The notes under the pieces are model-generated. The model did not search any database. It worked only from the letters and a program-made list of their open reading frames with translations, and was not told the origin of the DNA. A stretch of 12,597 nucleotides of DNA from NCBI GenBank assembly GCA_017964745.1, contig JAGCRJ010000317.1:1-12597 (forward strand). The letters run 5' to 3'. Positions 7,597-12,597 of the stretch are shown here, in pieces (within the stretch, counting starts at the first letter, position 1; each line of letters starts with the position of its first letter). The position numbers and the translations under genes were made by a program. Source of the DNA: Lachnospiraceae bacterium. GTDB lineage: Bacteria; Bacillota; Clostridia; Lachnospirales; Lachnospiraceae.

Positions 7597-9111
7597 TTAC
7601 TCTTCTGCATCACCTTTTACGGCATTTACAGCAGATTTTACGGTCTCTGCTTCAAGTCCGGTAACATTGATGTTCTTGTTGACCTTAGCGTCATAGGTCT
7701 GAGCCTTCATGACGTCCATAAGATCGAAACCTGTGGTCTCCCTGACGGCTTCAATGACCTTAGCCATAACTGCGGGAGTATAGCCACCTACACTTGCAAC
7801 ACCGGAATCTCCGCTGCCGGAATCGATAACGGTAACCTTCTCGATAGCTGCGATGGGAGCTGCGACTTCCTTTGCGATAGCAGGGAGCTGCTTGATGATC
7901 ATCTCGGTAATAGCGGCATTGTTATACTTAGCGTATGCCTCTGCCTTCTTCTCCATTGCCTCTGCTTCCGCAAGACCCTTTGCCTGGATTGCTTCTGCCT
8001 CTGCACGACCTACGGCTGCAATACCGGCTGCTTCCTTCTCCTTGGCATAAACGCTTGCGTCTGCCTGAGCCTTAACTGCCTCTGCTGCCTTCTCCTGCTC
8101 GTACTTCTTAGCATCTGCTTCACGCTGTCTTTCGATCAGTGCTGCATCTGCTTCCTGCTGACGACGATACTTCTCTGCATCTGCTTTCTTTCTGACTTCT
8201 GCGTTGAGGACCTGCTCTTTAACATCAGCTTCACGCTGCTTGAGCTCTGTCTCTCTTTCCTGACGAGCGATGTCTGCATTTGCTCTGGTGACCTCGATGG
8301 TCTTTCTCTGTTCCTGCTGCTGGATCTCGTAAGCAGCGTCTGCGACAGCCTGCTTGGTGTCAGCTTCCTGCTTCAGTTCGGACTGCTTGATAGCCAGCTC
8401 GTTCTGCTTGGTAGCGATCTCGGTCTGAGCCTTTACCTGCTCATCGTTTGCAGCCTTGTCAGCCTGCGCCTGAGCGATCTTGATGTCTCTTTCGGACTCA
8501 GCTCTTGAAATAGCTGCAGCCTTCTGGATACGTACAACGTTGTCAACACCGAGGTTCTCAATTACATGATTGTCATCTACGAAGTTCTGAACGTTGAAGC
8601 TGGTGATCACAAGACCCATTGCCTCGAGATCGGGATCCGCATTCTCTTTAACGAGAGTTGCGAATTTCTGACGGTCGGAAACCATCTCCTCAAGATGCAT
8701 CTTACCTACGATCTCACGGACATTACCTTCGAGAACTTCTCTGGCGACAGCTGCGATGTACTCGGGCTTCTTGTTAAGGAAGTTCTTGGATGCCTTCTTG
8801 ATGAGATCGGGGGTATGTCCGATCTGTACGTTGACGGTAGCATCAACCATGATGTTGATGTAGTCTGCGGTGGGAACTGCGGAACTGGTCTTAACATCGA
8901 TGGGGATCAGCTGGAGCTTCAAAACATCCTTCTTCTCGAAGAAAGGAATCTTGATGCCCGCACGTCCGATAAGGTATCTGGGCTCTTTGTGGAGACCTGT
9001 GATGATGAAAGCCTCATCGGTCGAAGCCTTTACATAGCCGGTGATGAAAATGATGATCAACAGGATCAGCGCGATCACCGCTAGAACAACAATGCCTACA
9101 TAATCTTCCAT
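7597..9111 (-). CDS. Flotillin-like SPFH-domain membrane scaffold protein
   Basis: Flotillins are membrane scaffolds of lipid microdomains that affect membrane fluidity and the assembly of membrane complexes. The 504-aa product is close to B. subtilis FloT/YuaG in length and layout: an N-terminal membrane helix (5-25), an SPFH/PHB domain (about 28-185), a long charged Ala/Glu/Lys/Gln coiled coil (about 195-395) with the repeated EA pattern of flotillins, and a C-terminal oligomerisation tail including ITEMIIKQLPAIAKEVAAPI (401-420). An in-frame ATG exists at 9189, but I chose 9111: it has AGAGG 7 nt upstream and puts the membrane helix at the N-terminus. The 26 extra residues from 9189 fall in the regulatory leader. 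No NfeD partner (YuaF/YqeZ type) is adjacent. It is preceded by its own promoter and a manganese-type riboswitch and followed by a terminator, so it appears monocistronic. Confidence 0.93.
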   Translation of the reverse strand: MEDYVGIVVLAVIALILLIIIFITGYVKASTDEAFIITGLHKEPRYLIGRAGIKIPFFEKKDVLKLQLIPIDVKTSSAVPTADYINIMVDATVNVQIGHTPDLIKKASKNFLNKKPEYIAAVAREVLEGNVREIVGKMHLEEMVSDRQKFATLVKENADPDLEAMGLVITSFNVQNFVDDNHVIENLGVDNVVRIQKAAAISRAESERDIKIAQAQADKAANDEQVKAQTEIATKQNELAIKQSELKQEADTKQAVADAAYEIQQQEQRKTIEVTRANADIARQERETELKQREADVKEQVLNAEVRKKADAEKYRRQQEADAALIERQREADAKKYEQEKAAEAVKAQADASVYAKEKEAAGIAAVGRAEAEAIQAKGLAEAEAMEKKAEAYAKYNNAAITEMIIKQLPAIAKEVAAPIAAIEKVTVIDSGSGDSGVASVGGYTPAVMAKVIEAVRETTGFDLMDVMKAQTYDAKVNKNINVTGLEAETVKSAVNAVKGDAEE

Positions 9112-9145
9112 ACAAATCCTCTCTTTCTGCCTTTTCAAGGCTCTG

Positions 9146-9174
9146 GTACATCCAATGAAGATCATTTGATGTAC
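9146..9174 (-). other. Hairpin in the flotillin 5' UTR
   Basis: The arms GTACATC (9174-9168) and GATGTAC (9152-9146) pair perfectly, and inside them AATG and CATT can add four more pairs. The hairpin ends 34 nt before the ATG and is followed by the AGAGG ribosome-binding site, with no U-run. It is not a terminator and may affect mRNA stability or ribosome access. Confidence 0.45.
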
Positions 9175-9225
9175 TGTGGTCACCGTCATCCGACGGCTTT
9201 GTTGTTTCGGATGCGGTAATCCTAT

Positions 9226-9268
9226 AAAAAAAGACTCTTACCGCAACCTTTAGTTACAGTAAAAGTCT
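9226..9268 (-). terminator. Riboswitch-controlled intrinsic terminator
   Basis: A continuous 16-bp hairpin with a few G-U pairs runs from AGACTTTTACTGTAAC (9268-9253) to GTTGCGGTAAGAGTCT (9247-9232) around a 5-nt loop, followed by seven T residues (9232-9226). Its 5' arm contains CTTTTACT (9265-9258), the 3' strand of aptamer helix P1, so P1 and this terminator cannot form together. Metal binding that stabilises P1 should therefore permit read-through into the flotillin gene. Because no terminator is visible after the esterase gene, it may also stop transcripts arriving from there. Confidence 0.88.
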
Positions 9269-9370
9269 TGCCTTCTCACTTGATACGGGCTTTCATCTTG
9301 CGATGATGCCGGGTGACGATCTCAAGCCGGGTGGAAAAAGTTTCCGCCTTTGGGCTACTCCCTTTCACTT
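9258..9370 (-). ncRNA. yybP-ykoY-type manganese riboswitch aptamer
   Basis: The leader begins at the predicted start site, A9370. P1 pairs AGTGAAAG (9369-9362) with CTTTTACT (9265-9258), giving 8 bp. The two strands lead into AAGGGAGTAG (9364-9355) and GGCAAGAC (9272-9265), which match the known family hallmarks GGGGAGUAG and GCAAGACC. A central segment has ATCGTCA (9320-9314), like the GUCGUCA loop, within a weak CTTGA/TCAAG helix (9326-9322 with 9283-9279) capped by a CATC/GATG hairpin. The family senses Mn2+ and usually turns genes on. The order of the CCGG element around the middle hairpin is not a perfect match to the versions I remember, so a divergent member or a related metal-sensing class remains possible. 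Confidence 0.78.
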
Positions 9371-9376
9371 GAGAAG

Positions 9377-9405
9377 ATTATATATTCTTTTAGTTTCCAA
9401 GTCAA
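9377..9405 (-). promoter_or_regulatory. Sigma-A-type promoter of the riboswitch-flotillin unit
   Basis: The -35 TTGACT (9405-9400), a 17-nt spacer and a perfect -10 TATAAT (9382-9377) are present. The start site is predicted at A9370, which is the first base of the aptamer. It lies 15 nt beyond the esterase stop codon. Confidence 0.9.
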
Positions 9406-9419
9406 GAAAAATCGGTTTC

Positions 9420-10202
9420 CTAAAACATCTTCGGCATGAAGATCGATGAATACTTACTCCAGAAGACCATATCGTGGACACCTTCGGATTCCTCATAAAC
9501 ATGCTCTATCCCTTCACTTTCAAGGAATTCATGGAATCTTCTGTTGGGCTCGAGAAGGAAATCCTCCGTTCCGCATGCCATGAAGATCTTAGGCATCTTA
9601 CCGCCGGAAGCCTTGATCTTCTTTGCAAGTATTTCCGGATTATTGTCACTTTCAAGAAGCTTTGAAGGCTCGCCGAAGCATAATCTGTAATAGTCGTAAT
9701 TGGCTACGGAATTTCCGGATCCCTCCTTCATTTTCGCAACCTCGTGATGGATGAGCGCGGATGAAAGAGCGGCACAGGTTCCGAATGTTTCGGGATATGC
9801 AAGTGCCGTGTGGATCGCACCGAAGCCGCCCATCGAAAGTCCCATGACGCCTGTTTTATCGGGAGTCTTTGCTATACCGAATGTTCTTCTGACATAATCG
9901 ATCAGTTCCGCTCCGATGTATGAAGCGTACTTTCTTCCGGTGGCTTCACCGTCGAGCCAGAAGCTGTTATCACCCGAAGGAGCGACTACCGCGATGTTGA
10001 GATCAGTCGCCTGTTCTTTGTTTACCCATATATCTCCGTCTCCCGTATATCCGTGAAGAAGAAGCAGCGTCTTCATATCCTCGGGCCTGTGCTTATCTTC
10101 TTCCCATGGAATATCCTTTCTTTCTTCGTTGGGAAGGAGCATCTTGAATTCGACGGTCCTGCAAAGACAGTTTGAATAAAATCTTACGTTAAGTTCAGCC
10201 AT
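9420..10202 (-). CDS. Esterase-D-like alpha/beta hydrolase
   Basis: The product is a 260-aa cytoplasmic serine hydrolase of the putative esterase (EstA / S-formylglutathione hydrolase / acetylesterase) group. The nucleophile is S123 in MGLSMGGFGA (120-129). The likely acid is D214 in CGTEDFLLEPN (210-220), and the base is H243 in EGVHDMVFW (240-248). The oxyanion loop is HGYTGDGDIW (50-59). Relatives in gut Clostridia remove acetyl or other short acyl groups from sugars or small esters, but the substrate cannot be read from the sequence. There is no signal peptide. The ATG has GGAGGAT 3 nt upstream; the stop is TAG. It lies 67 nt downstream of the LRR gene with no clear U-tract terminator between, so the two may be co-transcribed, although no functional link is apparent. 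Confidence 0.9.
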   Translation of the reverse strand: MAELNVRFYSNCLCRTVEFKMLLPNEERKDIPWEEDKHRPEDMKTLLLLHGYTGDGDIWVNKEQATDLNIAVVAPSGDNSFWLDGEATGRKYASYIGAELIDYVRRTFGIAKTPDKTGVMGLSMGGFGAIHTALAYPETFGTCAALSSALIHHEVAKMKEGSGNSVANYDYYRLCFGEPSKLLESDNNPEILAKKIKASGGKMPKIFMACGTEDFLLEPNRRFHEFLESEGIEHVYEESEGVHDMVFWSKYSSIFMPKMF

Positions 10203-10227
10203 AGCATCCTCCGGTATGTATAATTAT

Positions 10228-10263
10228 CCGGGGTTCAATTAACTCGTGTGGAATCGAACCCGG
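10228..10263 (-). other. Intercistronic hairpin between the LRR and esterase genes
   Basis: The arms CCGGGTTCGATT (10263-10252) and AATTGAACCCCGG (10240-10228) pair over about 12 bp with one bulge and a G-U, around an 11-nt loop. The downstream strand is AT-rich but has no T-run, so this is a weak terminator at best; an mRNA-processing or stabilising element is as likely. Confidence 0.5.
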
Positions 10264-10269
10264 AAAGCT

Positions 10270-11388
10270 TTAATCCCTGTAATAATCGTCAATTACATTT
10301 TCAAAAAACATCCTTCTTACGGCGCGGTATCTCTCACCGCTTCTCCAGCCCTGGTCTACCGAACCTTCGCCGCTAGAGACTATTCTCGCATTCGGATAGA
10401 GCTGTCTAAGTGTACTGACGCCCGCACCCGATATGTACGTATGCTCCATCCAGAGCTTCTTGATCTTGGGCATGTTACGCATATGCTCGATGCTGCTCAC
10501 CGAATTGTAGCTTATGTTCAGATCTTCAAGATCCGGCATGTAATCAAGGAATGACAGATCCGATACATTATTTGCGAATATCTCCAGATATCTGAGTTTC
10601 GTAGCATACCTCAGCTCGGACAGATCGGTAAGGTGATACAACCTCTCTCCGTCTTTTTCCTTTACGTTATCGACAAGTATCAGCACTTTCAGATTCGGCA
10701 TATATTCAAGAAAGGAAAGATCCGATACATAGTTATGCCCGAGGTCGAGAGCAACCAGTTCGTTGCAGTACTTAAGATAATATGCATCATCATTGTTCAT
10801 ATAGAACTCTTCCGCGGTCGTTTTGAATGTGCTGAAAGCAACAACATCGGTGCGTATGGTCCAGTAATCAAGCACAATCTCAAATACAATCTTGATGTCC
10901 GGGTGCCTGTCCTGTATGGCAGCATAACCGTCATTATCAAGTCCGCAGTCACACATTACAAGACGCTTAACATTGGGAAGTCTTGATATGATCATGTCGA
11001 TATCGACATCGCTTATATCAATGTGGGATATATCAATATATTCGGACTGAGCATATATGCCGTGCTCCCTGATCCAAGCGTCGGCTTTCTCCTCATCGGT
11101 CTGTGTCACTATGCCCGGGGTCACCATATCTTCCATACGGTCTGCATCACTCTCCGGAATGACATCAGATGCGGAATCCGGTTCTGCCGTTAAGCTTTCA
11201 TTCACGGCATTTTCATCACCGGGAAGCTCGGTGAGCCTCGATTCCCTCTGCTCTTCTTCGGTCAGGATATTTCCTTCTCCCGCATCCGAAACACGGGCAT
11301 GCGGAAAAACACCGCTTACTATGATAACTATAAGCAGCAGTACAGGCATTATACAGATTATGATCTTGTATATTCTCTCCCTGTCCAT
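10270..11388 (-). CDS. Membrane-anchored leucine-rich-repeat protein
   Basis: The product has 372 aa. A single N-terminal helix (7-28, rich in Ile, Val and Leu) anchors the protein, with the rest outside the cell. An acidic low-complexity linker (about 33-100) leads to a repeat domain (about 116-337). Canonical LRR units are LVALDLGHNYVSDLSFLEYM (211-230), a unit from LKVLILVDN (233), LRYLEIFANNVSDLSFLDYM (265-284) and LEDLNISYNSVSSIEHMRNM (287-306). An irregular unit holds VMCDCG (144-149). Such proteins usually bind other proteins or surface ligands; no enzyme domain is seen. A longer reading frame reaches 11490, but it would start inside the tpiA terminator upstream of the promoter, so I chose the ATG at 11388. 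That ATG has no close Shine-Dalgarno (GGAG is about 24 nt away), and a TTG at 11433 is a less likely alternative. Confidence 0.78.
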   Translation of the reverse strand: MDRERIYKIIICIMPVLLLIVIIVSGVFPHARVSDAGEGNILTEEEQRESRLTELPGDENAVNESLTAEPDSASDVIPESDADRMEDMVTPGIVTQTDEEKADAWIREHGIYAQSEYIDISHIDISDVDIDMIISRLPNVKRLVMCDCGLDNDGYAAIQDRHPDIKIVFEIVLDYWTIRTDVVAFSTFKTTAEEFYMNNDDAYYLKYCNELVALDLGHNYVSDLSFLEYMPNLKVLILVDNVKEKDGERLYHLTDLSELRYATKLRYLEIFANNVSDLSFLDYMPDLEDLNISYNSVSSIEHMRNMPKIKKLWMEHTYISGAGVSTLRQLYPNARIVSSGEGSVDQGWRSGERYRAVRRMFFENVIDDYYRD

Positions 11389-11445
11389 AAGCTTTTGAAA
11401 TACCGGTAAGAATTCTCCGGATCGGGGTTGCAATGGGTAAGACCT

Positions 11446-11454
11446 ATTATAACA
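11446..11454 (-). promoter_or_regulatory. Extended -10 promoter of the LRR gene
   Basis: TG (11454-11453), one base and a perfect TATAAT (11451-11446) form an extended -10 element. No good -35 is present: the expected position falls in the tpiA terminator hairpin. The start site should be near 11438, about 50 nt before the chosen ATG. Confidence 0.6.
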
Positions 11455-11484
11455 AAAAAGAGAGACCGCGGTGGTCTCTCTTTT
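11454..11484 (-). terminator. Intrinsic terminator after tpiA
   Basis: The perfect arms GAGAGACC (11480-11473) and GGTCTCTC (11467-11460) enclose a 5-nt loop and are extended by A-T pairs (11484-11481 with 11459-11456). T residues at 11459-11454 form the tail. It starts 18 nt past the tpiA stop. The A-run on its other flank means it could also work in reverse, though no plus-strand gene is present to use it. Confidence 0.9.
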
Positions 11485-11502
11485 AAACAAATATCTGAGG
11501 AA

Positions 11503-12249
11503 TTAAGCATTAACGATCTGGCCGAAATCGGGCTTGAGTGAAGCACCGCCGATAAGTCCGCCGTCAATGTTGGGCTTGGAAAGAAGCTCTGCAGCGTTGC
11601 CTGCGTTCATGGATCCGCCGTACTGGATACGAACTGCCTCTGCGGTAGCTGCATCGTACATACTGCAAATGGTCTCTCTGATCATAGCACAGACTTCTTC
11701 AGCCTGGTCAGCGGTTGCGGTCTCGCCGGTTCCGATAGCCCAGATAGGCTCGTAAGCGATAACGAGAGTTTTAACCTGATCAGCGGTCACATCGGTAAGA
11801 TCCCACTCGATCTGTCTCTTGATCCACTCTTTGTAGGTTCCGGCCTTGCGGAGTGCAAGTGACTCGCCGCAGCAAAGGATGGGGGTAAGGCCTGATGCGA
11901 ATGCCTTCTTAACCTTGGCATTGATAAGGATATCGTTCTCGCCGAAGATATCTCTTCTCTCGGAATGTCCGATGATAACATACTCAACACCTGCTTCCTT
12001 GAGCATGGGAGCTGAGATCTCACCGGTGAATGCACCCTTGTCCTCGATGTAGAAATTCTCTGCACCTACGTGAACATTAGTGCCCTTAACAGCCTCAGCA
12101 ACGGGTACGATGTCGATTGCGGGTACGCAGTAAACTACGTCAACAGCATCGTTAACCACAAGATCCTTGAGCTCTGCACAGAGTGCAACTGCCTCTGAAG
12201 GAGTCTTGTTCATCTTCCAGTTGCCGGCAATGATTCTTCTACGTGCCAT
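11503..12249 (-). CDS. tpiA: Triosephosphate isomerase
   Basis: The enzyme interconverts dihydroxyacetone phosphate and glyceraldehyde 3-phosphate in glycolysis and gluconeogenesis, as a cytoplasmic TIM-barrel dimer. The 248-aa product has the usual length and all key residues: N10 and K12 in GNWKMNK (9-15), H95 in IIGHSERR (92-99), the catalytic E167 in AYEPIWAIGTGE (165-176, including the closing loop), and the phosphate-binding YGGS (210-213) and GGLIGGAS (230-237). The ATG has AAGGAG 8 nt upstream. It follows pgk by 52 nt in the common Firmicutes order pgk-tpiA and ends the cluster here, since an intrinsic terminator follows and no gpmI or eno is next to it. Confidence 0.99.
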   Translation of the reverse strand: MARRRIIAGNWKMNKTPSEAVALCAELKDLVVNDAVDVVYCVPAIDIVPVAEAVKGTNVHVGAENFYIEDKGAFTGEISAPMLKEAGVEYVIIGHSERRDIFGENDILINAKVKKAFASGLTPILCCGESLALRKAGTYKEWIKRQIEWDLTDVTADQVKTLVIAYEPIWAIGTGETATADQAEEVCAMIRETICSMYDAATAEAVRIQYGGSMNAGNAAELLSKPNIDGGLIGGASLKPDFGQIVNA

Positions 12250-12270
12250 TTATGTTTCTCCTTATTTTAC

Positions 12271-12294
12271 GGGTTCCGGCATTCGCCGGAACCC
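12271..12294 (-). other. Intercistronic hairpin between pgk and tpiA
   Basis: A perfect 10-bp stem (GGGTTCCGGC and GCCGGAACCC) with a 4-nt loop lies between the pgk stop and the tpiA ribosome-binding site. It is followed by GTAAAATAAGG, not a T-run, so it is unlikely to be a full terminator. It could set the relative pgk and tpiA mRNA levels by protecting the pgk 3' end or by marking a processing site (inference). Confidence 0.75.
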
Positions 12295-12301
12295 TTATAG
12301 T

Positions 12302-12597
12302 TTAGCGATTATCAGCTGCGTCTACTCCGGGAAGAACCTTGCCCTCAAGGAACTCAAGGGAAGCTCCGCCGCCGGTAGAAATGTGGCTCATCTTATCAGC
12401 GAATCCAAGCTGGTTAACAGCTGCTGCGGAATCACCGCCGCCGATGATGGTGGTAGCATCGGTCTCAGCGAGAGCCTTAGCTACTGCCTTGGTACCTGCT
12501 GCAAGGACGGGATTCTCAAATACGCCCATAGGTCCGTTCCAAACAACGGTCTTAGCGGACTTAACAGCCTCAGCATAAAGAGCTGCGGTCTCGGGTC
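12302..12597 (-). CDS. pgk: Phosphoglycerate kinase, C-terminal part (cut by the window edge)
   Basis: The enzyme transfers phosphate from 1,3-bisphosphoglycerate to ADP in glycolysis. Only the last 97 or so codons are inside the window. The frame is open to the edge, ends at TAA (12304-12302), and begins before the internal Met at 12529. It contains the C-domain nucleotide-binding signatures VVWNGPMGVFENP, IIGGGDSAAAV and HISTGGGASLEFLEGK, and ends in the usual LPGVDA motif. No frame break is seen. It is the upstream partner of tpiA in the same operon; gapA would be expected beyond the window. Confidence 0.97.
   Translation of the reverse strand, partial: PETAALYAEAVKSAKTVVWNGPMGVFENPVLAAGTKAVAKALAETDATTIIGGGDSAAAVNQLGFADKMSHISTGGGASLEFLEGKVLPGVDAADNR

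Noticed and set aside
8000..8500. Repeated GCxTCTGC-like words in the flotillin region, considered as a DNA repeat array.
   Set aside because: They encode the EA/DA repeats of the flotillin coiled coil and have no regular spacing at the DNA level.
7573..8508. A 311-codon plus-strand frame rich in Leu and Cys, opposite the flotillin coiled coil.
   Set aside because: Its composition is the complement of the Ala/Glu/Lys/Gln coiled-coil codons, so it is an artefact of the flotillin gene rather than a membrane protein.
9112..9189. A longer flotillin start at 9189.
   Set aside because: It adds 26 residues that overlap leader hairpins, lacks a good ribosome-binding site and would place a non-hydrophobic stretch before the membrane helix. 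The ATG at 9111 fits the family.
10246..10270. A T-arm-like GGGTTCGATTCC on the minus strand suggesting a tRNA 3' end.
   Set aside because: The flanking bases do not form the T-stem, no acceptor, D or anticodon arm can be found, and the upstream bases are the end of the LRR gene. The sequence is better explained as one arm of the hairpin at 10228-10263.
11389..11490. An N-terminal extension of the LRR protein to 11490.
   Set aside because: Those codons run through the tpiA terminator and upstream of the predicted promoter, so they would not be in the mRNA.
12271..12294. The pgk-tpiA hairpin as a terminator.
   Set aside because: No T-run follows on the minus strand and tpiA is expected to be in the same operon, so it is listed as an intercistronic hairpin.

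Overview
The window looks like a chromosomal segment from a Clostridia bacterium, most likely a Lachnospiraceae member of the gut or rumen. The basis is protein flavour only: the rpsT, pgk and tpiA sequences, the secreted leucine-rich-repeat protein, the BMP-type binding protein and the YdjG-like zinc-ribbon protein. Species cannot be named. Every supported gene is on the minus strand, so the text below follows transcription from high to low coordinates. No phage, insertion sequence, CRISPR array, rRNA or tRNA was seen.

Layout. (1) 12597-11454: the 3' end of pgk, a strong intercistronic hairpin, then tpiA and its terminator; this is the lower-glycolysis operon. (2) 11454-9420: an extended -10 promoter sits against the tpiA terminator and drives a membrane-anchored LRR protein, followed by an esterase-D-like alpha/beta hydrolase. 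(3) 9405-7551: a near-consensus promoter starts a leader that matches the yybP-ykoY manganese riboswitch. The leader has a 16-bp terminator hairpin whose 5' arm is also the 3' strand of aptamer helix P1. It precedes a 504-aa flotillin, which ends at a GC-rich terminator. (4) 7552-427: a second strong promoter, whose -35 overlaps the U-tract flank of that terminator, drives a four-gene cluster. The genes are a 1181-aa multidomain HD-GYP sensor, a membrane-anchored BMP/PnrA-like binding protein overlapping it by 14 nt, a secreted transglutaminase-like protein and a two-zinc-ribbon membrane protein. (5) 417-5: rpsT, with its own consensus promoter, a structured leader and a TTG start.

Two parts stand out. 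The first is the HD-GYP sensor. It joins an ECF S-component-like six-helix membrane module, a signal-peptide-like internal helix, about 14 Reg_prop beta-propeller blades, a Y_Y_Y domain, a transmembrane helix and an intact HD-GYP phosphodiesterase. It is translationally coupled to a nucleoside-binding-type protein that has no permease or ATPase beside it. I infer an extracellular sensing route, possibly for nucleosides, into cyclic-dinucleotide turnover. The second is a flotillin gene under apparent manganese-riboswitch control, a regulator usually found before metal or TerC-family membrane proteins. The functional links within both systems are inference. The domain and motif assignments come from reading the sequence; no database search was run.
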